From Nitrospira sp. (GTDB lineage: Bacteria > Nitrospirota > Nitrospiria > Nitrospirales > Nitrospiraceae): a stretch of 64,000 nt of DNA. A model generated the notes under the pieces. The model searched no databases, had not been told where the DNA came from, and saw only the letters and a list, made by a program, of their open reading frames with translations. Positions within the stretch are counted from its first letter, which is position 1, and the number at the start of each line of letters is the position of its first letter. This document shows positions 8,620 through 17,192 of the stretch, in pieces. The stretch covers positions 62,001-126,000 of the forward strand of contig SWDM01000013.1 in the NCBI GenBank assembly GCA_005116835.1. The letters are read 5' to 3'. The position numbers were made by a program, and so were the translations under genes.

Positions 8620-8676
8620 GGTTATTGGGGCATCAAAACACTGTAACAATTACATGTATAAGTGGTTTCAACATCT

Positions 8677-8693
8677 TGCACACCAACAGCCAC
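8677..8693 (-). promoter_or_regulatory. Possible sigma-54 promoter for the 8459 gene
   Basis: Minus-strand TGGC, ten bases after GG, then GCA (TGTGGCTGTTGGTGTGCA) keeps the GG-N10-GC spacing. The match is weaker than the sites at 9168 and 24265, and the predicted leader of about 205 nt is long. Confidence 0.4.
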
Positions 8694-8718
8694 ATGTAAA
8701 ATTACTTTGCGCTGCTGG

Positions 8719-8760
8719 TGAAGGAAAATAAAAAGGCCAGCCCCCTTGCGAGGACTGGCC
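8719..8760 (-). terminator. Intrinsic terminator, repeat family D copy 3
   Basis: Minus-strand GGCCAGTCC and GGGCTGGCC arms followed by TTTTTATTTTCC. It follows the PEP-CTERM remnant at 8921 through a family A copy, the same order as at 7645-7806. Confidence 0.8.
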
Positions 8761-8793
8761 CTGCTTGTCCGATTCTATTCGACTCAGGTAGAT

Positions 8794-8913
8794 AGGCTGA
8801 AGGGATTCAGGCTGAAGGCTGAAGTGTTCGAACATCCGACCTTCAGTCTGAACCCCTGAATCCCTTCAGCCTGTGCCCACAGCCTTACCCCCTGAACCCC
8901 TTCAGCCTAAACA
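8794..8913. repeat. Intergenic repeat family A
   Basis: Inverted repeat between the D terminator and the PEP-CTERM remnant. Confidence 0.75.
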
Positions 8914-8920
8914 CCTGTTT

Positions 8921-8980
8921 CTACCTCGCCGCCTTCCGTCTCCAGATCCCGATTGCGGCCAATCCGGCGCCGAGCAGCAT
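8921..8980 (-). pseudogene. PEP-CTERM gene remnant (last 19 codons)
   Basis: The minus strand encodes MLLGAGLAAIGIWRRKAAR and TAG, which is the end of a PEP-CTERM signal without the PEP motif or any upstream protein; a TGA lies in frame nine codons before the ATG. The bases are close to the 3' end of the gene at 7755. It is the truncated 3' piece of a former PEP-CTERM gene with its repeat and terminator still attached. Confidence 0.7.
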
Positions 8981-9167
8981 GAAAGATAACATGAAACAGC
9001 ACTGTCAGAAAATTTTACAGACACAAAGACTGCAAATGATTGATTCCATTAATATTTCTTTGAGAAGGAAAACTGAGGCTGATTCTGTTGTAAAATTTAT
9101 TCACAATGCCTTTGGTGTGCTGAAATTAATATCTTTACAGTTCAATAACTTGCGTGACAAGCCAAAG

Positions 9168-9182
9168 TGGCACGCTGTGTGC
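9168..9182 (+). promoter_or_regulatory. Sigma-54 promoter of the 9270 PEP-CTERM gene
   Basis: TGGCACGCTGTGTGC differs from the consensus TGGCACG-N4-TTGC by one base and has exact GG-N10-GC spacing. Transcription would start near 9194, leaving a leader of about 75 nt. PrsR, a sigma-54 activator encoded next door, is the obvious candidate regulator. Confidence 0.72.
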
Positions 9183-9269
9183 TTAACACAAGGACAAGCA
9201 TCCGGAGTTTATAGGAATGAAGGAATATAACGTTCTAGAGGTTCTTAAATTTAGCACGAGGAGAATATT

Positions 9270-9788
9270 ATGAAGTTATTGGAATCAATTAACATGGGAC
9301 GACACAGGTCCAGTCGGTGGGCAATGCTCGGGGGCATCATGCTCTGGATGAGCGTTTTGATCGCCTCCCCTGCGCAAGCTGTCCCAACGAATTACGAAAT
9401 AGTCCCTGGGGGATTCTTTTCCGGTACATTCACCCTGGATCCAGCAGGCACCATAAATCCGTTTACTATTTGGAATATTACCCCATCCTTCCCGCTCTCT
9501 ACTCCGGCTATCATTTCGCCTACGTTTACAACGAACTTCGGGAACGGAGCAGGGTTTGCGCAGTTAACGCGGTTTGACGGCCTACTACAGTTTACATTTA
9601 CCGTTTTACCATCTCTGCAATTTATTGCCTTCCATTCTGCAGATGGCGGATCGAACTCAACATCGCAAGTAGGGACCTTCCGCGTGGCAGATGCAACGGT
9701 CCCTGAACCAACGGCTGCAATTTTATTGGCTATCGGCTTGCTGGCCCTAGCAGGTTCTCGCTGGTTGCCAGGCCGACGTGAGCAATAG
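9270..9788 (+). CDS. PEP-CTERM sorting-domain protein
   Basis: The 172-aa protein has a long signal peptide ending SPAQA, a short beta-rich exported region, and the C-terminal VPEPTAAILLAIGLLALAGS then RWLPGRREQ, a clear PEP-CTERM exosortase signal. The ATG at 9270 follows a strong AGGAG site. It runs against its neighbours and converges on prsR, with a family E palindrome between the two stops. A sigma-54 site at 9168 suggests control by PrsR. The mature function is unknown. Confidence 0.9.
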   Translation: MKLLESINMGRHRSSRWAMLGGIMLWMSVLIASPAQAVPTNYEIVPGGFFSGTFTLDPAGTINPFTIWNITPSFPLSTPAIISPTFTTNFGNGAGFAQLTRFDGLLQFTFTVLPSLQFIAFHSADGGSNSTSQVGTFRVADATVPEPTAAILLAIGLLALAGSRWLPGRREQ

Positions 9789-9911
9789 CAGCTGGAGTAA
9801 GCCCCCTGCTAACCATCGCTGCCACCGTCATACGAAACTGCGAAGGGGTAAGGACTATAGTCCTCACCCCTTCCGCTCATTAAGTCAGCTCATTATTCCC
9901 AAGGAAGAGAA

Positions 9912-9952
9912 CAAGGGACAGGCACCGCCGCAGACGTCGGAGCCAGTCCCCC
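9912..9952. repeat. Repeat family E palindrome between convergent genes
   Basis: GGGACAGGCACCGCCG and CGGAGCCAGTCCC form a long imperfect stem. It sits between the PEP-CTERM stop (9788) and the prsR stop (9968) and could terminate either transcript, although it has no clear T-run. Confidence 0.55.
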
Positions 9953-9967
9953 AGCGCCACGCATAGG

Positions 9968-11356
9968 CTAGGCCTTCCCGTTCTGCTCCCCAGATTTTGT
10001 CTTTTTCAGGCCGTACCGGACAAGTAACTGATAGAGCGTGGGTCGGCTGATTCCCAGTTCCGAAGCGGCCCTGGACACATTCCCTTCAGCCTTCTCCATT
10101 GCCAGCCGGACCAGATCCTTTTCTCTATTGTCACGCGAGGATTTGAGCGTGGGCACGTCCTCTTCGCTCGACGAGGGGTCCTTCAATTCCAAGTTGGCTG
10201 GGGTCACATACTTTCCCTCCGCCATCACCACCGCCCGCTTGATCCTGTTTTCCAGTTCCCGGACATTCCCAGGCCAAGAATGGGCTATCAAAGCCTCCGC
10301 TGCTTGAGGCGTAAATCCCTTCAAGGATTTCTTTTCCTCTGCCGCAAACTTCGTCAGGAATGTCCGCGCCAGCAGTGTGACGTCTGAACCCCGTTCGTTG
10401 AGAGCCGGCACCGAAATCGTGATCACGCAGAGCCGATAATAGAGGTCTTCTCTGAATCGTCCTTCCGCGATGGCTTTGTGAAGATCGACGTTCGTCGCAG
10501 CCAGAATCCGCGCATCAACGGCAATCGTCTCTTTTGCGCCCAACCGTTGTATCGTGTGGTCTTGCAGGAACCGCAGCAGCTTCACTTGTAACGCGAGCGG
10601 GACATCTCCGATTTCGTCCAGAAAGAGCGTACCGCGTTGAGCGCTTTCGATGCGCCCCTTTCGTTGCTGCGTCGCTCCGGTAAAGGCCCCCTTTTCGTAG
10701 CCGAACAGTTCGCTCTCCAGGAGGGTCTCCGGAATCGCGCCACAGTTGATCGCGACGAAGTGCTCTCCCTTTCGAGAACTCTGCCGGTGGATGGCACGCG
10801 CGACCAATTCCTTCCCTGTGCCACTTTCTCCGGTAATCAACACCGGCACATCGGACGGCCCTACACGGCGAATCATACGGAAGACGTCCAGCATCGGCGC
10901 GCTGTCTCCCACAAGTCCTTCTAGCTCATTGTGTCCGGCCCGCTCGAGCAGGGCGCGATTCTCCTGTTCGACATTGGCAAGATAGATCGCGCGCTGCAAC
11001 AGGATCTTCAACACATCCAGCTGGACAGGTTTCTCGATAAAGTCGTAGGCGCCGCTTGCAACAGCCGCGAGGGCGTTTGCGCGATCACTATTGCCGGTAA
11101 CGACGATCACCTTGGCCGTCGGATTGACCTCAAGGATTTCCCTCAAGATGGCCAATCCCTCGGAGGCCCCGTCCGGATCGGGAGGCAATCCCAAATCGAG
11201 CAGGACCAACCGCGGCATCACCTCCCTAACATGCGCCAACGCCGTCGAACGATCCGACGCCTCCAGCAATTCGTAATCTGCTGCGAAGGCCCATTTCATT
11301 TGGTCCCGAATCTCGGAATCGTCATCGACAAGAAGCATGACAGGACGAGCAGTCAT
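9968..11356 (-). CDS. prsR: Sigma-54-dependent response regulator PrsR
   Basis: The 462-aa regulator has a receiver domain (phospho-acceptor Asp54 in VLLDLGLPP), an AAA+ domain with Walker A GESGTGKE near 176-183 and the sigma-54 contact loop GAFTGA near 223-228, and a Fis-type helix-turn-helix at the C-terminus (NVSRAASELGISRPTLYQLL). Architecture, length and coupling to a PrsK-type kinase match the PEP-CTERM-box response regulator family. It should activate PEP-CTERM and EPS genes from sigma-54 promoters. Its ATG overlaps the prsK stop (ATGA), and a strong hairpin lies just before its ribosome site. Confidence 0.93.
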   Translation of the reverse strand: MTARPVMLLVDDDSEIRDQMKWAFAADYELLEASDRSTALAHVREVMPRLVLLDLGLPPDPDGASEGLAILREILEVNPTAKVIVVTGNSDRANALAAVASGAYDFIEKPVQLDVLKILLQRAIYLANVEQENRALLERAGHNELEGLVGDSAPMLDVFRMIRRVGPSDVPVLITGESGTGKELVARAIHRQSSRKGEHFVAINCGAIPETLLESELFGYEKGAFTGATQQRKGRIESAQRGTLFLDEIGDVPLALQVKLLRFLQDHTIQRLGAKETIAVDARILAATNVDLHKAIAEGRFREDLYYRLCVITISVPALNERGSDVTLLARTFLTKFAAEEKKSLKGFTPQAAEALIAHSWPGNVRELENRIKRAVVMAEGKYVTPANLELKDPSSSEEDVPTLKSSRDNREKDLVRLAMEKAEGNVSRAASELGISRPTLYQLLVRYGLKKTKSGEQNGKA

Positions 11357-13560
11357 CTTTGCTCCAAGGGGACTGGCTCCGCCGTCTGCGGCGGTGCCTG
11401 TCCCCGTCTGAAACTGAAGGCTGAGGGCTGGGGGCTGAAGGCTGAAGGCTGAAGGCTGAAGGCTGAAAGCTGAAGAGTTTGGGACTTTGACCTCAGGCCT
11501 TCGGAGAGTGGCAGTTCAATCCTCACCTGAGTTCCTTGTCCCTGCTTACTCCTGATTTCGATCGTCCCCCCATGCGCTTCTACAATCTGCTTGCACTGGT
11601 AAAGTCCAATCCCAAGCCCGCCTGGCCGGCTCGATTGCGACGGTCGAAACAACGATTCCAGTATGGATGAAGGAATTCCACAACCTGTATCCTCAACCGT
11701 CACCACGACGGAACCGCCGGATTCGCCGATTCTGATTGAAAGATCCCCCTCTAGGCCGATCGCTTGTTTGGCATTCAGGATCACATTGAGTAACACTTGA
11801 TGGACCTGATCCTTCACGGCTAGAACTGGCTGAGCTATTCCTCCCGTGATTTGGAGCCGTACCCGCTCCTCTCCCCTCATGGGTGCAATAATCCCATCGA
11901 TCAGCGCAGGGATATCCACCAATTCAGGCGCCTCGGTCAGGACAGGCTTTACAGATGCGAGGGATAGCTTGCTCATGAGCGATGTCATTTTCGCCGCCGT
12001 GTCCGTCACCGTCCTCATAGCCGACTCCTGAAAGGCTGGGTCACGGCCATGACGCTCGGCATTCTGAGCCACGAGCGATAGCCTTGCCGCTAGATTCTTC
12101 AGGTCATGTAGGCAAAACACGGAAAATCGATGGAGCGCTTCCAGTTGCGCAGACGCCTGTCGATCTTCTGCCAATTTGGCATGAGAGAGTAAGGCGCCGA
12201 CGTGATGGGATATTCCACGGAGCAGGTCACAGTCGTCCGTTCCATAGGTTTCCCCGTGGAGTGGCCGCCCCAAGGCGATGAAGGCCGTGAGTTGGCCCTG
12301 GGCGCGAATGGGAAAACAGAGCGCCGTCCCGGACGCCATCAAGGGATCTGAGCTGTCTGTTATCACAACCGGCTCATCCTCTTTCAGGAGCCGCGCGATT
12401 ACAGGATGGGAGAGCTCCAGGGGAAACGATTCTTTCTCACTGGTCATCGAACGGATTCGGTAAAATTGGCGATCGGATTCACGACACGACCAAATCGACA
12501 TGGATGTGGTGGGAAATGTCTTGATGAGCAGATCCAACAGGCGATCCATGATCGCCTCTTTGCTCGCCGCCTGCTCAAAGGCCTCCGTGACTTGTAACCA
12601 CTGGGCTCGGTAGTCGTGCTTAGATCGATAAAAATTCCTGGTGAGAAACCGTCGGACATCGGCGCGCACCGTTTTTGAGAAGGCCAGGACGACCAGCCCG
12701 ACCAGGGCTCCGAATACCACCACGACGCTGAGCCCCAGCCCCAACGGCTGATTCGTCCGGCGAAGCCATTCGCCGATCACCCCCACCGCCAGTAAATACA
12801 GCCCAATGACGATAAAGGTCACTGAGCCGAACAGAGCCTGTTGGGAGACATAGGCATTGACGAAGACATCGCGCAGATGGGTCCGTCCCAACCCATAGGC
12901 GGTCAAACAGAGCGCCATGGCCGTCACGATGCTTCCAATCAAAACCTGATTCTCCTGCCAGACTGGAAGCAGGAGCATCTGGCTGGCTTGGTAGATTTGG
13001 TAACCGGCCAGCCCCCCTAACCCAATCACCATGAATTTCAACTTATGACGAACCGGTTCCTGGCTAGCGCGCAAGACTAACTCCAGTTGTGCCAGCGCGA
13101 GAACCATGCCGATCACAATAAAGACATAGGGCATGCGTCCCAATACGGTGAGAGCAATCGCTGTCCCGGCATCCTCAAGAACCTTCCACTCGAAAATCTG
13201 TCCGATCACTACGAAACCAGTCAGCAACAAGCCTAAGCATCCCACGATGCGAGCCCGCCATAAGGCAGAGCGATTACTGCTCCGCTGAACCGGATTCAGG
13301 AATCCCAGGCCGACATAGAGCAACGCGGCTGGTTCGACAAGCTCTGCAACCATTGCGGCCACACGCCACCCTAGAGCATGGGATTCGACGAACAGACCTG
13401 CAGCATTCGCCAAATGGGCCAAGGCGATCGTTCCCAGCAACAGTGCGATACTCCGGTGCAAGGAACTCCCTGGCCGTATAACAAGCAGCGTACAGGCCAT
13501 CACGCCGGCCATCGCCGCGACGAGAAAAGCCGCTATTGAAAACCAAGTCGGAATCATCAT
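11353..13560 (-). CDS. prsK: PEP-CTERM system sensor histidine kinase PrsK
   Basis: The 735-aa protein begins with about eight membrane helices (roughly residues 5-290), followed by a GAF-like region and a kinase core: H-box FCLHDLKNLAARL, N-box VLLNVILNAKQAIG, and the ATP-lid motifs EDTGCGIP and GGLGIGLYQCKQIV. This is the PrsK architecture; it should phosphorylate PrsR. After the expected end (VRIELPLSEG) come about 45 residues that are simply translated repeats A and E (LQLSAFSLQPSAFSPQPSAF and RRGQAPPQTAEPVP). The last codon overlaps prsR, so the tail keeps the two genes translationally coupled. Confidence 0.92.
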   Translation of the reverse strand: MMIPTWFSIAAFLVAAMAGVMACTLLVIRPGSSLHRSIALLLGTIALAHLANAAGLFVESHALGWRVAAMVAELVEPAALLYVGLGFLNPVQRSSNRSALWRARIVGCLGLLLTGFVVIGQIFEWKVLEDAGTAIALTVLGRMPYVFIVIGMVLALAQLELVLRASQEPVRHKLKFMVIGLGGLAGYQIYQASQMLLLPVWQENQVLIGSIVTAMALCLTAYGLGRTHLRDVFVNAYVSQQALFGSVTFIVIGLYLLAVGVIGEWLRRTNQPLGLGLSVVVVFGALVGLVVLAFSKTVRADVRRFLTRNFYRSKHDYRAQWLQVTEAFEQAASKEAIMDRLLDLLIKTFPTTSMSIWSCRESDRQFYRIRSMTSEKESFPLELSHPVIARLLKEDEPVVITDSSDPLMASGTALCFPIRAQGQLTAFIALGRPLHGETYGTDDCDLLRGISHHVGALLSHAKLAEDRQASAQLEALHRFSVFCLHDLKNLAARLSLVAQNAERHGRDPAFQESAMRTVTDTAAKMTSLMSKLSLASVKPVLTEAPELVDIPALIDGIIAPMRGEERVRLQITGGIAQPVLAVKDQVHQVLLNVILNAKQAIGLEGDLSIRIGESGGSVVVTVEDTGCGIPSSILESLFRPSQSSRPGGLGIGLYQCKQIVEAHGGTIEIRSKQGQGTQVRIELPLSEGLRSKSQTLQLSAFSLQPSAFSPQPSAFSFRRGQAPPQTAEPVPLEQR
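11368..11476. repeat. Repeat families E and A inside the prsK 3' end
   Basis: The E palindrome (11368-11405) and about seven GGCTGAAGG words of family A (11408-11476) are in frame with prsK and encode its tail. The E hairpin ends directly before the prsR ribosome site. Confidence 0.85.
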
Positions 13561-13571
13561 GCTGGACCTTT

Positions 13572-13756
13572 ATGCGTGAAGCGTCGTTCGTGAAGCGTAT
13601 TTCGTTTCAGAGTTGGACCCTTCACACTTCACCCCACGGACAATTCCAATTCCGATAATTCAACATTCCCAATGTCGTCCCTCTCTTCACCCCTTACTTC
13701 TCACTTCTTACTTCAAACATTTACCCACTTACCACTCACAACTAACCACTTCCCCC
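13572..13756. repeat. Intergenic repeat family C (simple words)
   Basis: Degenerate words such as GCGTGAAGCGT, ACAATTCCAATTCC and CACTTACCACTCACAAC fill the spacer between the FemAB-like gene end and prsK. Similar text occurs at 18324, 21380 and 56700. Confidence 0.55.
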
Positions 13757-14815
13757 TCACCCAATATGCCGATAGAGAAGCCTGCCTGCTAACGTGAGCG
13801 CGCTGTTAGGAAGACGCGCAAACCCCTCTTTTGCCAGCCATCCTTTTACCTGGTCAAAGGATGAAGACGCGGTCGCGGCGGGGCAGCGCCATGTGGTCAG
13901 AGTTGAACTCGCTGCCGACCAGTGTTCCTTGAACGCAATCAAGCCTGAATTATCAATATCTGAACGTCCAAAATCGAACCCTTCTGCCCCGATTGCTTTG
14001 GCCTCTCTAATCACATGCCACAAGAGCATCGGTGTGCCGCCGAAATTATTGTAACGGGTGTCAGATCCACTATATTTGTAGACTATTTTCTTTCCGTGTC
14101 TAAGGGTCAAGATGCCTGCTACAGGCCTCCCTGCCTTTGAAGCAATCCTAATACACATATCATCACCCATACAGGTCGCGAGGTTCCGAAACCATTCGAT
14201 CGGTTGCGGGGGAATGCGGTGTCGTGCCCGAGTCAGCTTGAGCAGAGCAAACAGCTGTTGGATCAAGGATTCACTTCGACCCACTTCATAACTGAGCGAC
14301 TCTCGCACCGCGCGACCGATCCTGTGCTGGACACCTTTCTTACTAAATCCTTTCTGCAACGTGTCAAGACTGGGGCGAAGATCGAGCTGGTGCAGACAAT
14401 AGGTCTTAGCCTCGCTAAAACCGTTGCGATAATCCAAGAGGGAGTCTGATGACCGAATTTCCACATACCTCCATCGTTCGTGTTTCCTCAGCGATTCGGC
14501 ATAAACACAAATTGTTCCGAATTCACCAATATCGTCAACGAGCGGCTCACAGTGATCCGAAAAAGGCAACGACACAAGCCGGTCGCCGGTCAGCCAACTA
14601 CGAACGACGCAAAACAGTACGGCATTCGTGAGTTCTTGGGATGCCGGGGACGTCGTGAAGGCGACCGGTTCATACCCGTAGGTTGTCTGCAATGCGCGCA
14701 ACCAGCCGCGAGTATGAAACACCGAGGCCTTTGGGTGTCGGGCAATGAGCTCAGGCCAGCGATCATCCTGTAGTGGATCAATCGTATAGACGCTCATGCT
14801 CGGATAAGTACTCAC
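13757..14815 (-). CDS. FemAB-like protein, PEP-CTERM system associated
   Basis: The 352-aa protein has the GNAT-type double fold of FemAB enzymes, with VFHTRGWLRALQTTYGYEPV near the N-terminus and the C-terminal segment GAEGFDFGRSDIDNSGLIAF typical of this group. FemAB enzymes transfer amino acids from aminoacyl-tRNA to cell-wall or other acceptors. Members of this subgroup are found in exosortase/EPS loci, where their substrate is unknown. The frame opens with GTG at 14815, overlapping the exosortase stop (GTGA); an ATG at 14797 is an alternative start. The overlap implies co-translation with the exosortase. Confidence 0.87.
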   Translation of the reverse strand: MSTYPSMSVYTIDPLQDDRWPELIARHPKASVFHTRGWLRALQTTYGYEPVAFTTSPASQELTNAVLFCVVRSWLTGDRLVSLPFSDHCEPLVDDIGEFGTICVYAESLRKHERWRYVEIRSSDSLLDYRNGFSEAKTYCLHQLDLRPSLDTLQKGFSKKGVQHRIGRAVRESLSYEVGRSESLIQQLFALLKLTRARHRIPPQPIEWFRNLATCMGDDMCIRIASKAGRPVAGILTLRHGKKIVYKYSGSDTRYNNFGGTPMLLWHVIREAKAIGAEGFDFGRSDIDNSGLIAFKEHWSAASSTLTTWRCPAATASSSFDQVKGWLAKEGFARLPNSALTLAGRLLYRHIG

Positions 14816-15807
14816 GATCCTGTCCGATCATCAAGTTGGGGATGAATCCATCTTGTCTCAAGTCTGCGTAACAGCCAGGCGATGGAAAGCAGAACAACAA
14901 CGGAAAGTACGAAGAGGGGAATGCCTCCGCTACGGTGCAACAGACTATTCGTAATGAATGTCGGATCCACATAATTGGCGAGAAGGGCCAACCCGACGAT
15001 GCGAAAAGCATTCTTCACGATGGCGAGAGGAATTACGACCGCTATCAGCCCCAGCTTCGTCCCAATGGACCGAAGGAGGAAATGCCCGGCTACAACACTG
15101 GTGATGAGAAGAGAAAGTGCCGATCGGATTCCGCTACATTCCTCCGCAACATGAATCGTGAAATTCGATAGACTGAATACGAAGCCTTGCCGGAAAACCG
15201 GGATCCCCAGAAGCGAAAACAGCGCGGCGGTTGCCTCTGTCGACGAACGCTGAAGAAATCCTACAATGGCCTCCAAAAGAAACGAGGGAAGCGGCACCAT
15301 AAAGAGAAGACAGAGCAGCCCAAACGACACCCTGCGACAAATGCCGACCCCGAAACAGGACAGCACGATCCCCCAGCACATCATCACGAACGCCAATACC
15401 GTCATCGACAGCTGGTCCGGGGCAAAGATCGCAGCATCGGCAGACCAGTAGCCCCAAGCCCCCAGCCCGATCAATAGAGAACCAAGCCATGGGCTCCACT
15501 CCCTTGAGGCAAAGGTCGCCTTCCGATCGAGATAGAGCACATACAGGCTCAGTCCTGGGATGAGCAGAATGTGCGAATACTGTTCCTGCTGTTGCGTGAG
15601 TGAAAACAGCGAAACCAGCGGTTGCCAAAACCATGCAATGGCAGTAAGCAACAAGAGAAGGGACAGGCCATTGCGGGTCTGTATACTGAACGGCAAAGGC
15701 TGGCTTAAAGCCAGAGTCGGCCCTCCCCTCAGACGGTCGGCTCTTCTGCCGGCAGGCGCCTTAGCCTCAAGCGGAGCCGTTGTGCTCATATGATCGCTGA
15801 TCTGCAT
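14812..15807 (-). CDS. Exosortase (PEP-CTERM processing transpeptidase)
   Basis: The 331-aa protein is integral to the inner membrane with about eight to nine helices. It carries the exosortase active-site signature: Cys224 in HVAEECSGIRSAL, Arg269 in VKNAFRIVG and His291 in LLHRSGGIPLF. It should cleave the PEP motif of the PEP-CTERM proteins encoded nearby and transfer them to an unknown acceptor. No EpsI-type domain is fused and none was seen elsewhere in the window. The N-terminal 40 residues before the first helix are unusual and basic. A start at the internal ATG (residue 7) is possible. Confidence 0.92.
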   Translation of the reverse strand: MQISDHMSTTAPLEAKAPAGRRADRLRGGPTLALSQPLPFSIQTRNGLSLLLLLTAIAWFWQPLVSLFSLTQQQEQYSHILLIPGLSLYVLYLDRKATFASREWSPWLGSLLIGLGAWGYWSADAAIFAPDQLSMTVLAFVMMCWGIVLSCFGVGICRRVSFGLLCLLFMVPLPSFLLEAIVGFLQRSSTEATAALFSLLGIPVFRQGFVFSLSNFTIHVAEECSGIRSALSLLITSVVAGHFLLRSIGTKLGLIAVVIPLAIVKNAFRIVGLALLANYVDPTFITNSLLHRSGGIPLFVLSVVVLLSIAWLLRRLETRWIHPQLDDRTGS

Positions 15808-15810
15808 ACA

Positions 15811-15922
15811 ATCTGGTCTATTTGGTTTGTTTGGTTCATTTGGTCTATTTGGTTTGTCTGATTTAGCCGGTTAGTCTGGTTCAACCAAAGGCACAAAACA
15901 AACCAAACCAACGAGTCAAACC
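15811..15922. repeat. Intergenic repeat family B
   Basis: TTTGGTTTG/TTTGGTTCA words, loop GGTTAGTCTGGTTCAACC, then complementary words. It begins 4 bp upstream of the exosortase start. Confidence 0.85.
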
Positions 15923-15960
15923 AATTTCGTTTCACGTCTAACGTTTCACGCTTCCCGTTC
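15923..15960. repeat. Intergenic repeat family C
   Basis: TTTCGTTTCACG and CGTTTCACGCTT words immediately after the sugar transferase stop. Confidence 0.6.
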
Positions 15961-17080
15961 AGCAAGCTCCTTTGCCCTTTATAACTGCAGCAGGAGTCGC
16001 AAGAAGAATTTTAAAATCGGCCCAGAGCGAACGCCTCCTGGCATAGCGAATATCGAGTCGGACCATTTCGTCGAACGTTGTCCGGCTCCGGCCAGTCACC
16101 TGCCACAATCCCGTGATGCCAGGCTTTGAATCCAAGACTCGGTGACGATGCCAGGGCTTATACTGTTGCAGCTCATACCACAGGGGAGGTCGTGGCCCCA
16201 CTAACGACATGTCTCCCCAGAGCACATTCCACAATTGGGGAAGCTCATCCAGGCTCGACTTTCTCAGAAAACGTCCGATCGGAGTGATGCGAGGGTCGTT
16301 GGTTAACTTGAAAGTCTTAGGCTTATCTTTACTTCCCTCCTGCTCCTTGCCGCTTGAACTAATGAACCAGCTCACATAATGATGATGGATCGAATGATCT
16401 GCATCGGCGATCATGGTCCTAAACTTGCTCATCATGAAGGGTTTCAACATCTGACCGAACCGCACCTGATGAAACAAAATCGGCCCGCGAGAAGAACACT
16501 TGACGAGTACTGCAATGGCCGAGAGTATCGGCAGGAGAAGCAGCAGAAGCGCAAGACTGCCAACAATATCCACGCCTCGCTTCAAGACTTGAAACAGCGT
16601 GACCCTCTCTTGCCTCGCATACAGTTCCGGATAGAGAAACGGATCCAGCGTTTGGAGATCTTCCTCTCCAAACTGCAGTGATTCGGGATGAACGCACAGC
16701 CGGATCGACAATCCCTCGGGAAGTTCCCCCTCAAATCGAGTCGCGATCTCTTTTCGAATGTTGGAATCGAGCCGCTCGCAGATATCGGCCATGTCCGCCG
16801 GATCAAGATCGGGAACGATCAGCCCCATGATGGACTCTCGTTCAAACCATCCGACGATGTCGATGTCCGACTTGCCTGCCGCCATGGCGTCGACAATCCC
16901 GGCAAACAGCGCCGGCCCATTATCATGCAGGCTATCCTGCGCGCCGATCAGCAGCATCGCCATGGCGAGGCCTGACCGATCCGCACGCTTACGCTCTCTT
17001 GTGACTGTATCCCGAAAGATGTCTTCGTCGAAAACGAGGGGAACCGTCCCGCTCTTTTTCCTTTCCGCGCACGAGGACAT
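15959..17080 (-). CDS. Priming sugar transferase with N-terminal GGDEF-like domain
   Basis: Residues about 165-373 are a bacterial sugar transferase: a membrane helix (VDIVGSLALLLLLLPILSAI), then KFRTM, DELPQLWNVLWGDMSLVGPR and PGITGLWQVTGRS. Such enzymes move a sugar-1-phosphate to undecaprenyl phosphate to start an EPS repeat unit. The first 140 residues are not the usual membrane region but a soluble domain (VFDEDIFRDTVTRERKRADR, DIVGWFERESIMGLIVPD) resembling a GGDEF fold without the GGDEF signature. The separate protein at 18413 has the same domain alone. GGAGG lies five bases before the ATG. Confidence 0.92.
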   Translation of the reverse strand: MSSCAERKKSGTVPLVFDEDIFRDTVTRERKRADRSGLAMAMLLIGAQDSLHDNGPALFAGIVDAMAAGKSDIDIVGWFERESIMGLIVPDLDPADMADICERLDSNIRKEIATRFEGELPEGLSIRLCVHPESLQFGEEDLQTLDPFLYPELYARQERVTLFQVLKRGVDIVGSLALLLLLLPILSAIAVLVKCSSRGPILFHQVRFGQMLKPFMMSKFRTMIADADHSIHHHYVSWFISSSGKEQEGSKDKPKTFKLTNDPRITPIGRFLRKSSLDELPQLWNVLWGDMSLVGPRPPLWYELQQYKPWHRHRVLDSKPGITGLWQVTGRSRTTFDEMVRLDIRYARRRSLWADFKILLATPAAVIKGKGAC

Positions 17081-17090
17081 CAGACCTCCG

Positions 17091-17186
17091 GTCTTGTTTG
17101 TTTGGTTGATCTGGTTTGTTTTGTTTATTTGGTTGAACTGATTGAACCAGATGAACCAAACAGACCAAACAAACCAAATAAACCGG
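17091..17186. repeat. Intergenic repeat family B
   Basis: Inverted repeat of TTGGTTTGT-type words around GGTTGAACTGATTGAACC; starts about 10 bp upstream of the sugar transferase start. Confidence 0.85.
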
Positions 17187-17192
17187 CTGTTG

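Noticed and set aside
8979-9230. Possible 83-aa plus-strand gene before the PEP-CTERM gene
   Set aside because: No ribosome site, no recognised domain, and it overlaps the sigma-54 promoter region and the PEP-CTERM remnant.
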